Assembly: GCA_947444305.1 (NCBI GenBank)
Contig: CANEZP010000001.1
Coordinates: 383,630 to 447,629, forward strand
Reading direction: 5' to 3'
Source of the DNA: Pseudobdellovibrionaceae bacterium
GTDB taxonomy: Bacteria; Bdellovibrionota; Bdellovibrionia; Bdellovibrionales; UBA1609
DNA: 64,000 bases
Both the position numbers and the translations under genes were made by a program. The notes beneath the pieces were generated by a model. That model was given only the letters and a program-made list of their open reading frames with translations. It was not told where the DNA came from and did not search any database. The number at the start of each line of letters is the position of its first letter. Position 1 is the stretch's first letter. Shown here piece after piece: positions 51,639 to 59,818 of this stretch.

Positions 51639-54600
51639 GCCTGTCTTCACTTTCCATACGCCGCCCCGTATTCATCACCTGCGTCCTTTTGTTGTTGATG
51701 GTGCTCGGGATTGCGTCGTTCAAAAAGTTACCCGTGGATTTGTTTCCCGACGTAACGTTACCGATCGTTACCGTCACGACGCCTTACCCGGGCGCCGGGC
51801 CGAAGGAAGTTGAAACACTCTTATCCAAACCGCTCGAAGAAGAATTGGGCACGATCTCCGGCGTAAAAACGATTCGCTCGTCGAACCTTGAGGGCACGTC
51901 GATCGTCATCGCCGAATTCACTTTAGAAACCGATATCAAGTACGCGGAACAACAAGTGCGCGACAAAGTTTCGAGCGCGCGCCGCCGCTTGCCGGACGAT
52001 ATTGAAGAGCCGGCCATTCGCCGCATCGATCCGGCGGATCAGCCGATCATGATCTTAACTTTCAAAGCCTCGCTGCCGCCCGGCAAACATTTCGATTTGG
52101 CCGACGATTTTATCCGGCCCAAAATCGAGCAAATCAAACAAGTCGGTTTAGTGCAGGTCAACGGTGGCCGCAAACGTGAAATTCACGTCGAGCTTGACCG
52201 AGAAAAATTAAACCGCGCCCAGCTCTCGGTCAGCGGTATCGCGAACCGATTGGCGATGACGGGCCAAAACATTCCCGCCGGTTCGGTAAGTCGCGATACG
52301 AGCGGGCAGGACATGGTCTTCCGCACGGTCGGTGAATTCGAAAACGTGAAAGCAATTTCCGAAGCCGCGATCAACTTTTTCGGTAACGATCGCGCCTTAA
52401 CCTTACAAGACGTGGGCACCGTCCGCGACACCTTGGCCGATCCGACCAGCTATACTTTTCTGAACGGTGAGACCACGTTGCTCATCAACGTGTACAAACA
52501 AAGCGGCGCGAACACGGTCGCCGTCGCCGACGCGGTCAAGGCCGCGACCGCAAAGATCAATACCGAACTGAACTCGCGCTTTCCCGAAGCGAAGGGTGAG
52601 CTCGCGGTCGTGAGTAACCAAGCCCGCTACATTTCGTTGAACGTCGAAGACGTTGAAGAATCTATTTTCATCGGGATCTTCCTCACGATCTTGGTCGTTT
52701 ATTTCTTCCTCGGCAGCATGCGTTCGACGCTAATCACCGGCGTGGCCATCCCCGTTTCGTTGATCGGCGCGTTCTTCTTGATGTCGATGGCGGGCTTCTC
52801 GCTAAACATCATGAGCTTGCTCGCTTTCAGTTTGGCGGTCGGTCTCTTGATCGATGACGCGATCGTCGTACGCGAAAACATTTTCCGGCACATGGAGATG
52901 GGCAAACCGCCTCGCCAAGCCGCGCTCGAAGGAACGGTTGAAGTGACGATGGCCGTCGTGGCCGTGACGTTAACGATCATCGCCGTGTTCATGCCGATCG
53001 GCTTCCTAAGCGGTGTCATCGGCCAATTCATGAAGCAGTTCGGCTTAAGCGTCTGTTTCATCATGGCCATCAGCTTGTTCGATGCTTTGACGAACGCGCC
53101 GATGATGTCGGCTTACTTCGGCGGCACGCACGCAAAAGAACCTACCGAAGGTTTCTTCTATTACGTGCGCACACCGGTTAGACTTTTCAACGCGTCTTAC
53201 TTCGCGCTTGAACGCCGCTACGAAGGTTTTTTGAAAGGCGTATTGAAGCGCCCGTGGATCGCCCTGGTCGCGACCGCGATGGTCGTGGCTTCAAGCTGCG
53301 TCCCGCTGATGAAAGTTCCGAAAACTTTTCTGCCCGCGCAAGATAGCGGTGAGTACTCGGTCAGCCTCGATATGGCGCCCGGCACTTCGCTCGAGAAGAT
53401 GCGAGACCGCGCCCTCGAAGTCGTCAAAGACATTCACCAAGATAAGTACGTCGTGAACACCGTTTTGACGGTCGGTTCACGCTTGGGCGAGAAAAATAAG
53501 GCCGAGCTGATGGTCTTCCTCACCAAGTTCGGCGAACGTGACATCAGCACCTCGCAAGCCAAAGACTTCATGCGCGAACGCTTGAAGAAATACGCCGACG
53601 CCAACCCCGTCGTAAAAGACATTGATTACGTCGGCGGCGGTATGCGGCCGTTCACCGTCAACATCGTCGGCCAAGATTTGGCCCAGGTTGAAGACATCGC
53701 CGGCAAAATCGCCGAGCGACTGAAGAAGCACGTGGCCCTCAAAGACGTCGACACGAGTTTTCGTCCCGGTAAACCCGAATACCAAGTGACCGTGGATTTG
53801 GACGCGGCCCAACGCTTAGGTGTTTCGAGCTCCGACGTCGGCCGTGAACTGCGCGCCCAAGTCGAAGGCGTCACGCCCGCGGTCTTCCGCGAGAACGGCC
53901 TCGAGTACGATATCCGCGTTCGTTTGAAGCCTGAGCAGCGCGATCTCGAGCCGGCGTATAAAAATATCCTCGTGCCGAACATGAACCAACGTTTGGTTTC
54001 GTTGAGCAGCGTCGCTAAAGCGAAGTCGACCACGGGCCCGGCAAGTATCAATCGCGAAAACCGTGGCCGTTACGCCGCCGTGACCGCCGACATCGCGCCG
54101 ACCGGCCCCGGCCTCGGCGGGGCGATGGGCGATTTGCAAGCCTGGCTCGCGCCCGGTGGTGAACTCGAACTCCCGCCCGGCGTCACTTACCGTTTCGTAG
54201 GTCAGGCCGAAAACTTCCAAGAGATGCAACAGAGCATGGCGCTCGCGGGTCTACTCGGGCTGATTTTCATCTACTTAGTTTTGGCTTCGCTCTACGAATC
54301 GTTCTTCACGCCGCTAACGATCATGTTGGTCATTCCGCTCGCCGCGTGCGGTGCGTTCTTCGCGCTTTACCTCGGCGGCAAGTCGCTTGATTTGTATTCG
54401 ATGATCGGTTGTTTGATGCTGATGGGTCTCGCGACCAAGAACTCGATCATTCTGATCGATTACATCACGCAATTATTGAACGAAGGGAAACCCCTTAAAG
54501 AATCGATCATCGAAGCGGGCCGCACAAGGTTACGCCCCATCTTGATGACCAGCGTGGCGTTGATCGCCGGTATGGTGCCGATCGCGATCGGCCTAAACGA

Positions 54601-54859
54601 AGTTTCAAACCAAAGAACTTCGCTCGGCGTAGCGGTTATCGGCGGGGTCGTGAGTTCAACGCTGCTGACGTTGATCGTGATCCCGGCCGTCTTCGCCTAC
54701 ATGGAAGCGCTTCGTCGCTGGCTATTGAAGTACGGCGCAAAATTGATTACCGCGGACCCTACGACGGCGGAAGGCCACGCCAGTAGTGGCAAGTATAACC
54801 ACCAGGATTCTTCAGTAAATAATCTTGGTGATAGTCCTCGGCGGGATAAAACCTTGTAA
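51635..54859 (+). CDS. RND efflux permease (AcrB/HAE1 family)
   Basis: A 1074-residue proton-driven multidrug pump of the inner membrane. It has the RxxFI start (RRPVFITCVLLLLMVLGIASF), two large periplasmic domains, and the charge relay in TM4 (VGLLIDDAIVVRENIFRHMEMG, Asp pair). The second half has SLYESFFTPLTIMLVIPLAACG, MGLATKNSIILIDYITQLL and RLRPILMTSVALIAGMVP. The last 36 or so residues after the final helix are a polar tail. Its final 101 bp are antisense to the end of msrA, as if an earlier stop had been lost. A periplasmic adaptor, normally required, is missing from the operon. Confidence 0.95.
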   Translation: MSLSSLSIRRPVFITCVLLLLMVLGIASFKKLPVDLFPDVTLPIVTVTTPYPGAGPKEVETLLSKPLEEELGTISGVKTIRSSNLEGTSIVIAEFTLETDIKYAEQQVRDKVSSARRRLPDDIEEPAIRRIDPADQPIMILTFKASLPPGKHFDLADDFIRPKIEQIKQVGLVQVNGGRKREIHVELDREKLNRAQLSVSGIANRLAMTGQNIPAGSVSRDTSGQDMVFRTVGEFENVKAISEAAINFFGNDRALTLQDVGTVRDTLADPTSYTFLNGETTLLINVYKQSGANTVAVADAVKAATAKINTELNSRFPEAKGELAVVSNQARYISLNVEDVEESIFIGIFLTILVVYFFLGSMRSTLITGVAIPVSLIGAFFLMSMAGFSLNIMSLLAFSLAVGLLIDDAIVVRENIFRHMEMGKPPRQAALEGTVEVTMAVVAVTLTIIAVFMPIGFLSGVIGQFMKQFGLSVCFIMAISLFDALTNAPMMSAYFGGTHAKEPTEGFFYYVRTPVRLFNASYFALERRYEGFLKGVLKRPWIALVATAMVVASSCVPLMKVPKTFLPAQDSGEYSVSLDMAPGTSLEKMRDRALEVVKDIHQDKYVVNTVLTVGSRLGEKNKAELMVFLTKFGERDISTSQAKDFMRERLKKYADANPVVKDIDYVGGGMRPFTVNIVGQDLAQVEDIAGKIAERLKKHVALKDVDTSFRPGKPEYQVTVDLDAAQRLGVSSSDVGRELRAQVEGVTPAVFRENGLEYDIRVRLKPEQRDLEPAYKNILVPNMNQRLVSLSSVAKAKSTTGPASINRENRGRYAAVTADIAPTGPGLGGAMGDLQAWLAPGGELELPPGVTYRFVGQAENFQEMQQSMALAGLLGLIFIYLVLASLYESFFTPLTIMLVIPLAACGAFFALYLGGKSLDLYSMIGCLMLMGLATKNSIILIDYITQLLNEGKPLKESIIEAGRTRLRPILMTSVALIAGMVPIAIGLNEVSNQRTSLGVAVIGGVVSSTLLTLIVIPAVFAYMEALRRWLLKYGAKLITADPTTAEGHASSGKYNHQDSSVNNLGDSPRRDKTL

Positions 54860-55256
54860 GCTCTTCGATCGTGGTCACCACGGGTGCGCTCCAGCGACCC
54901 TTGGTGGCCTCGGCTTCGATCGCCTTCTGCGCTTCCGCGCGTTCTTCGGCATCTTTCACAAAAATGGTCGAACGGTATTGCGAACCCACGTCGTTGCCTT
55001 GTCGATTGCGCGTGGTGGGATCGTGCATCCGAAAAAAGAAATCAAAAATCTGATTGAGCGTAATCACTTTGGGATCGTACGTAATCTCGATCGCTTCGGC
55101 GTGACCGGTTGAGCCGGTCTTTACGGTGTTGTAAGTGGGATCGGGGGTTGAACCGCCGGCGTAGCCGACTTCGGTTCTTAAGATGCCGGGAATCTTACGG
55201 AGCAAGTCTTCGACGCCCCAAAAACATCCGCCGGCGAGTACGATATCTTTTTCCAC
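54759..55256 (-). CDS. msrA: Peptide methionine-S-sulfoxide reductase
   Basis: Repairs oxidised methionine (S-epimer). The active-site GGCFWGVEDLL (Cys near residue 11) is followed by TEVGYAGGSTPDPTYNTVKTGSTGHAEAIEI, FFRMHDPTTRNRQGNDVGSQYRSTIF, and a resolving Cys close to the C-terminus (GGYTCHYWRGL). At 165 residues it is the short form and has no signal peptide. The start is a GTG with AAGGAG at a proper distance. Its 3' end overlaps the RND gene by 101 bp. Confidence 0.95.
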   Translation of the reverse strand: MEKDIVLAGGCFWGVEDLLRKIPGILRTEVGYAGGSTPDPTYNTVKTGSTGHAEAIEITYDPKVITLNQIFDFFFRMHDPTTRNRQGNDVGSQYRSTIFVKDAEERAEAQKAIEAEATKGRWSAPVVTTIEELTRFYPAEDYHQDYLLKNPGGYTCHYWRGLPPS

Positions 55257-55309
55257 GAGAATCTCCTTTGCGAGAAGTGCAAAGGGAGATTAGGCCAGAA
55301 GGCTGAGCG

Positions 55310-55762
55310 CTACAAGCGGCCGTTGCTGCCGAGTACGCGCACTTCCGCCGAGCGTCCCGGATTTAAGTTCTCGAAGTAGGCGTAGCGCGATCCGTATTCA
55401 ACTTCGATATCGGCGCCGAAGGTTTCCGTTTGATTGTCGACTTTTAAATGGCCGCTCGCGGTGCGCGCGTAGACGAAGACTTTGCCGGCGGTCGCGGCTT
55501 TGGGAGTGATGTTGAGTCCGAGGCCTTCTACGGTGCCGAAAAAAACGCGGCCCATCACAACGATTTGTAGCCCGTGACCGTTGGTCGAGATCTCTAAGCC
55601 GTCCGCGAAGTAGAGGTCGCTATCGCAAAAGATTTGCGTCGGCGCGGTCAGCTCGAGCGAAGCTTCGAACTTACAAGTTTCAATGATTTCTTCGTTTTGC
55701 GCGGCTTGTGCGAGGCTGGTAAAACAGGGGAGACATAGAAGAATCAGAATTTGCTTAAACAT
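55310..55762 (-). CDS. Small secreted beta-rich protein of unknown function
   Basis: From the ATG at 55762 (GGAG five bases upstream) 150 residues are encoded, starting with a signal peptide (QILILLCLPCFTSLAQA). The mature part is a chain of short beta-strands with alternating hydrophobic residues (LYFADGLEISTNGHGLQIVVMGRVFFGTVEGLGLNI), like a small beta-helix or auto-transported adhesin fragment. It has two Cys. No known family seen. A promoter can be placed at 55795-55823. Confidence 0.6.
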   Translation of the reverse strand: MFKQILILLCLPCFTSLAQAAQNEEIIETCKFEASLELTAPTQIFCDSDLYFADGLEISTNGHGLQIVVMGRVFFGTVEGLGLNITPKAATAGKVFVYARTASGHLKVDNQTETFGADIEVEYGSRYAYFENLNPGRSAEVRVLGSNGRL

Positions 55763-55768
55763 CCACAC

Positions 55769-56116
55769 TCCGAGGCGGTTGAGTAACGTACTGCGTTATA
55801 CCCTGAATGCGCTAAAAACCCAACCTAAATGACAATTCGCGGCCCGAGACCTGCAAAAATTACATACCCTCTGCCGTCAGCTGGGGTTTACGCGTTTGGG
55901 GTGTGGAGCGAATCGCATGACCAACGTCAGCACAACACCCTCTGCGAAGATCTTTGAAGCCAACTGTTGCGAAGAATGATCGCAAAACTTCAGGCTAAGT
56001 TTCGAACCCGATAGGCGAGTTTCCGAAGGTAATTCAATCTCATGCTCGAGGATCGCGGCCAAGTCGGACGGGTGATTCCGCTTGGTTTTTAAAGCGCGCG
56101 GCTGCAGACTTTACGG
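55769..56116. other. 348-bp divergent intergenic region with a doubtful small frame
   Basis: Apart from the promoter at its left end, the main content is an open minus-strand frame at 55880-56062 (TTG start, 60 residues), with codon choice like the real genes (AAILEHEIELPSETRLSG, then SLKFCDHSSQQL). It lacks a ribosome-binding site and recognisable family. It may be a gene remnant or chance. The promoter of the glucosaminidase gene must also be here, but I could not place it. Confidence 0.3.
55795..55823 (-). promoter_or_regulatory. Likely sigma70-type promoter of the 55310-55762 gene
   Basis: On the minus strand TTGGGT (55818-55823) and TATAAC (55795-55800) are separated by 17 bases. The -10 matches 5 of 6 consensus bases; the -35 matches 3. 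Transcription would begin about 30 bp before the start codon. Confidence 0.5.
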
Positions 56117-57244
56117 ATGACTTACGCAATTTATTTTACGATGGCCCTGTTCCCGTCTCTGTTGTTTGCGCAAGGAAACGGAATGAAATCTCAAGTCGTA
56201 AAAGAACCCGCGACCCCGGCGGCGACGACACCACCCCAGACCGGCGCGCCCGCGGTGGGCATCGGCACCTCAGCGCCGGGTGCGGCAGTGATTGGAACTT
56301 CGGCACCGATCACGACGCAAACCCAAGCGCAAACTCCGGCCCCGGCGCCGGCCGCGGGTGCACCGGCGGCGGCGCCTTCGATGCCGGGCGGGGGAATGCC
56401 CGGTGGAGGGATGCCCGGCGGGGGTTCGCCCGGCGGAAATGATTTTAGTCCTTCGAGTTCAAGCGGCGGCCCGGGCGGCGGGTCCGGCTTGTCCAGTGGC
56501 GGCGGTGGGCCCGGCGGCTACGCAGGTATTACCGGCGAAGAGGCTTACCTCGGCTCGAAACTCAGCTGCAAGCGTGACGGCAAAGAAGCTTGCACGGGTG
56601 TGGAATTAAAATTGGGACCGGCGCCGATTCAAACTCCGGGTAATCCCGATAAGCAAGCCTTCATCAATTGGCTGAAGCCCGCGGCGCTTTACATTCAAGC
56701 GCAAACGGGATTGCCGGCATCGATTATCATCGGGCAGGCGGCGGTCGAAACGGGTTGGGGAACTTCCACGAATTTTACGAAACGTAACAGCATGTTCGGT
56801 CACTCATGCTGGAACGGCGCGAGCCAAACCGGGCAAACGCAAATCGGCCCGAATCACTACACGTGGAAGGGTGACTGCGCGGCGAACCGGCCGGCGAACG
56901 AGGGCGGAAAATATTTGGTCTTCGCCAACAAAGAAAATTCGCTGCTCGCTTACCTGCAGAATATTTTGATGTCGCGTGGACGCTACAAGGGTGTACAAGC
57001 CGAGGTGAAGCGGGCAAGCACCGGCGAGTCGCCCGGCATCGGCGATTGGTCGACGATCATCAAAGACATCGCGGCGAGTGGTTACGCGGCCGACAAGAAC
57101 TACATGATGACGGTCGGGGGCGCGATCACGAACCAACGTTTGGATCAATTGAACGGCGGCGACTGTCAGATTTGCATTCACCAACAACGTAAGAACGGAA
57201 ATCCCGTGCGCGGCACGGGCGGCGCGGCCGATACAACGAGGTAA
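56117..57244 (+). CDS. Secreted glucosaminidase (GH73/FlgJ-type) with Gly/Pro-rich linker
   Basis: A signal peptide (YFTMALFPSLLFA) leads a 375-residue enzyme precursor. Residues 20-150 are low-complexity: Pro/Ala/Thr-rich, then repeats of GGGMPGGGMPGG and Ser/Gly runs. The catalytic domain (about 175-340) is a glucosaminidase: FINWLKPAALYIQAQTGLPASIIIGQAAVETGWGTS with catalytic Glu, then NSMFGHSCWNG. It cleaves the glycan strands of peptidoglycan, for cell-wall growth or attack on another cell. It ends 2 bp before the next exported-protein gene. Confidence 0.85.
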   Translation: MTYAIYFTMALFPSLLFAQGNGMKSQVVKEPATPAATTPPQTGAPAVGIGTSAPGAAVIGTSAPITTQTQAQTPAPAPAAGAPAAAPSMPGGGMPGGGMPGGGSPGGNDFSPSSSSGGPGGGSGLSSGGGGPGGYAGITGEEAYLGSKLSCKRDGKEACTGVELKLGPAPIQTPGNPDKQAFINWLKPAALYIQAQTGLPASIIIGQAAVETGWGTSTNFTKRNSMFGHSCWNGASQTGQTQIGPNHYTWKGDCAANRPANEGGKYLVFANKENSLLAYLQNILMSRGRYKGVQAEVKRASTGESPGIGDWSTIIKDIAASGYAADKNYMMTVGGAITNQRLDQLNGGDCQICIHQQRKNGNPVRGTGGAADTTR

Positions 57245-57246
57245 CG

Positions 57247-57810
57247 ATGACGAAGACTATACTTTTCTTATTTATGATCGCCGGAAGCTTAAACGTCCAA
57301 GCGCAAACGATCAAGAGCGATTGCGCCCCGGCCGAAACCCAGGTGCTCGCGAACCCGACGTTCTTCAATCAGGTCGCGCAAGGCAAATTAATGTCGTCGG
57401 ATTGCACGGCGGGCCCGGATAACAAATTGTTCTCCGTAATGACGATCAACGTACCCACCGGAGTCGAGAGCTACCTCGTCGTAACGGAGCGTAAAGGCCT
57501 AACGGTGGCGAGCAAGCCTTTGTTCGTCAGTTTACCGCTGGGTTTCGATGCTTTTCCGATGATGGTGAACAAGGCTCAACGTCTTTTATTTATAAAAAAT
57601 GAGGCCGGCAAACCCTACGCGATCTACTTGAACATCCAAACCGGCCCGAATGCGTCCCGTCTTGGTCGCTGGGAGCTTGATCTCGAAAAGAAGAAGTTGA
57701 TCGAGAATCAGCAGCGTTTCTGGATGATGAACGCAGGCCGCTTACCTAAGATTTTCGAAGAGAAGGGCCAGTGGCGCGCGAACATCGACGGCAAGACGGT
57801 GATGCTCTAA
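57247..57810 (+). CDS. Secreted protein of unknown function, in operon with glucosaminidase
   Basis: A 187-residue exported protein with signal peptide ILFLFMIAGSLNVQA. The mature chain has two Cys near the start (SDC, SDC), a beta-rich middle and an amphipathic C-terminus. No family is recognised. The 2-bp gap from the glucosaminidase gene makes co-expression near certain, so it may be an accessory or inhibitor of that enzyme, which is inference. It is convergent with the Ppx/GppA gene (2-bp gap between stops). Confidence 0.65.
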   Translation: MTKTILFLFMIAGSLNVQAQTIKSDCAPAETQVLANPTFFNQVAQGKLMSSDCTAGPDNKLFSVMTINVPTGVESYLVVTERKGLTVASKPLFVSLPLGFDAFPMMVNKAQRLLFIKNEAGKPYAIYLNIQTGPNASRLGRWELDLEKKKLIENQQRFWMMNAGRLPKIFEEKGQWRANIDGKTVML

Positions 57811-57812
57811 AT

Positions 57813-58943
57813 TTATTTTGCGGCGACCGTGCCGAACTTTAAAAGCTTATCGCCGGTTAAGAAGTAATCGCCCATGTTGATGTTCATGACGTGAACGCGG
57901 CTAATCCGAAGCTGATCGAGGAAACCCAGCACCATGATCAGGCTGCTCGCCGCGGTTTTTGCGTACGGGCCTTTCAACTCAGGTGAGCAGTCATCCTTGG
58001 TGACAAAAAACTCGGCTAAACACTGCAATTCTTTTTTAGAGTAACCGCCGGGCGTGGGTAGGCAATTCGGTTGCACGCCGCACGAACAGGGGCCCACCTT
58101 GTTCCAATTTTTTTCAACTTGCGCGGCGATCGCCTTAGTATGCACGCCGCCGATGCCGATCACGCAAGTGTCGGCGGAGCTAAGGCGCGTTCCGGTAACG
58201 GTGGCCGTTCGCGCAACGGAGGCGCGGGCGGCCGTTAGATTTCTGGCACCGATCGGGTTAGGCGATTCGGGATGTTGCGGGCAAGCGGGATCGGGCGAAG
58301 CCTTCTTGAACTTCAGCATACTTTTTCGAAAACTTTCGCTGCCGACCGGGAGATTCAAATGCATCGGATCGCCGCCGCCGCTCGCCCGGGTGAACTGCGC
58401 GCTACCCCCGCCGACGTCCCAAACCAACAGATTATTTTTGTCGCAGCCGTCGGGCAAAGTCGAGTTCACGGTGGCGTTGAAGCCGGCCATCGCTTCTTCA
58501 TCTTGGGTCAACGCGCGGACGCTAAAACCCGCGTCTTCAATCTGCCTTAAAAATTCATCTTTGTTCGTAGCGGTCCGGAGCGCGTGCGTTCCGACCACCG
58601 CGAGCTCAAACTGATCGTATTTATACGACGCCGCGGTTTCCCTAGCGACGACGCGAAGTTCGTTTAGCGCGCCGATAGCGGCCAGGCGGGCTTCGGGACT
58701 AATGTTGCCGGCGGCGTCTTTGGCGGCTTCGAGCGCGACGGCGCGGTTGTTATCACCGGCGATCTTCCTTACCACGCGGGGTTGTTCCCCGCAGGTGTCG
58801 ACCTCGGCCATATTCAGTTTCGTGCTGCCGGATCCGAGATCGATCACGGCGCGAAGTTTTGCGTTACACGAGACTTTCGAGTCGGAGACGCAGCCGCCCA
58901 CCGTGCCGCTAAATATGAGAAGGCAGAAAAAGATATTTTTCAA
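57813..58943 (-). CDS. Exported lipoprotein of the Ppx/GppA phosphatase family
   Basis: The actin-like Ppx/GppA fold is clear: AVIDLGSGSTKLNMAEVD (phosphate 1), VVGTHALRTATNKDEFLRQIEDAGFSVRALTQDEEA, LLVWDVGGGSAQFTR (phosphate 2) and LPVGSESFRKSML. Normal members are cytosolic and hydrolyse polyphosphate or pppGpp. This one has an N-terminal lipoprotein signal (FFCLLIFSGTVGGC, Cys18) and about ten additional Cys in the mature part, as expected for a disulphide-bonded envelope protein. At 376 residues it is the short Ppx/GppA form. It follows a YheU gene by 2 bp. Confidence 0.8.
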   Translation of the reverse strand: MKNIFFCLLIFSGTVGGCVSDSKVSCNAKLRAVIDLGSGSTKLNMAEVDTCGEQPRVVRKIAGDNNRAVALEAAKDAAGNISPEARLAAIGALNELRVVARETAASYKYDQFELAVVGTHALRTATNKDEFLRQIEDAGFSVRALTQDEEAMAGFNATVNSTLPDGCDKNNLLVWDVGGGSAQFTRASGGGDPMHLNLPVGSESFRKSMLKFKKASPDPACPQHPESPNPIGARNLTAARASVARTATVTGTRLSSADTCVIGIGGVHTKAIAAQVEKNWNKVGPCSCGVQPNCLPTPGGYSKKELQCLAEFFVTKDDCSPELKGPYAKTAASSLIMVLGFLDQLRISRVHVMNINMGDYFLTGDKLLKFGTVAAK

Positions 58944-58945
58944 GT

Positions 58946-59158
58946 TTATGCTCCCGGCATCGCGACGAGCGTAATGCTCTCGGTCTCGGCATCGAACACG
59001 ATCTTAGCGAGGCCTTTTTTCAATTGGCGGAGAACATCCGCGCGTTTTTTCTCGAGCGTGGCCTCGGTGTTTCCGTAATCGGTGCCCTCGCGGAGGATAA
59101 AATCGTCGATGACCCCTTCAAGGGCTTCCGTACTTAAGTTCTCTAGTGGAATGTCCAT
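58946..59158 (-). CDS. YheU-family small protein (UPF0270)
   Basis: From the ATG at 59158 a 70-residue protein matches YheU: IPLENLSTEALEGVIDDFILREGTDYG near the start, then TLEKKRADVLRQLKKGLAKIVFD. Function is unknown in any organism; the family is a small cytoplasmic fold. A longer frame from 59212 is unlikely since it overlaps the opposite gene. It lies 2 bp before the Ppx/GppA lipoprotein gene and 24 bp from the preferred start of the divergent methyltransferase. Confidence 0.85.
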   Translation of the reverse strand: MDIPLENLSTEALEGVIDDFILREGTDYGNTEATLEKKRADVLRQLKKGLAKIVFDAETESITLVAMPGA

Positions 59159-59182
59159 GTTGGCAATGTTAGCATGCCGCCA

Positions 59183-59818
59183 ATGAAATGCATTCTGTGC
59201 GGCGGCGATCAAACGGTCGTTTTTTACACCGAGCCCAAGCTCAAAGAGGACTATTACCGCTGCGGGACGTGCGACCTGCGCTTCGTTGATCCGGAGCGAA
59301 GGCTCGGATCTCCCGGCGAAAAGTCACGCTACGAAACCCACGAGAATGCGGTCGAAGACGTGCGCTACCAGGAGTTCCAGCGGCCGGTCATCGCTTTGAT
59401 CGAAGCTAAACCGCAGGAAAAAAAGATTCTCGATTTTGGCTGCGGCGCGGGCCCGGTGATCAAACATTTGCTTGAACCGCGCGGTTACGAGGTCGCCCTC
59501 TACGATCCTTTCTTTTTCCCCGATCGTGCCGTGCTGGAAAAGACTTACGATTTCATCGCGGCGGTGGAAGTGGCCGAACATCTCTATGACCCGGCCGCCG
59601 AGTTCCTCCTCCTGCGTAATTTGTTGAAGCCGGGCGGGCGCTTAGGCGTGATGACCGTGCAGCCCGATGAGTCGACGGATTTTGCGAATTGGTATTATCG
59701 TCGTGATCCGACGCACGTGACTTTCTACAGTCGCGAGACGCTCAATTGGATCGCCCGGCATTTTAATTTTTCGTCGGTAAATTTTCATTCGGACCGGCTG
59801 GCCGAATTCGTCGCGTAA
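59183..59818 (+). CDS. Class I SAM methyltransferase with N-terminal zinc ribbon
   Basis: Two CxxC pairs at the N-terminus (KCILCGGD, YRCGTCDLRF) form a zinc ribbon like those of small-substrate SAM methyltransferases. The Rossmann part has ILDFGCGAGPVIKHLLEPRG (SAM loop), FIAAVEVAEHLYDP and NLLKPGGRLGVMT. An ATG at 59174 is also possible. Two adjacent stops (TAATTA) put it end to end with the SleB-type gene, with no gap. The substrate is unknown. Confidence 0.85.
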   Translation: MKCILCGGDQTVVFYTEPKLKEDYYRCGTCDLRFVDPERRLGSPGEKSRYETHENAVEDVRYQEFQRPVIALIEAKPQEKKILDFGCGAGPVIKHLLEPRGYEVALYDPFFFPDRAVLEKTYDFIAAVEVAEHLYDPAAEFLLLRNLLKPGGRLGVMTVQPDESTDFANWYYRRDPTHVTFYSRETLNWIARHFNFSSVNFHSDRLAEFVA

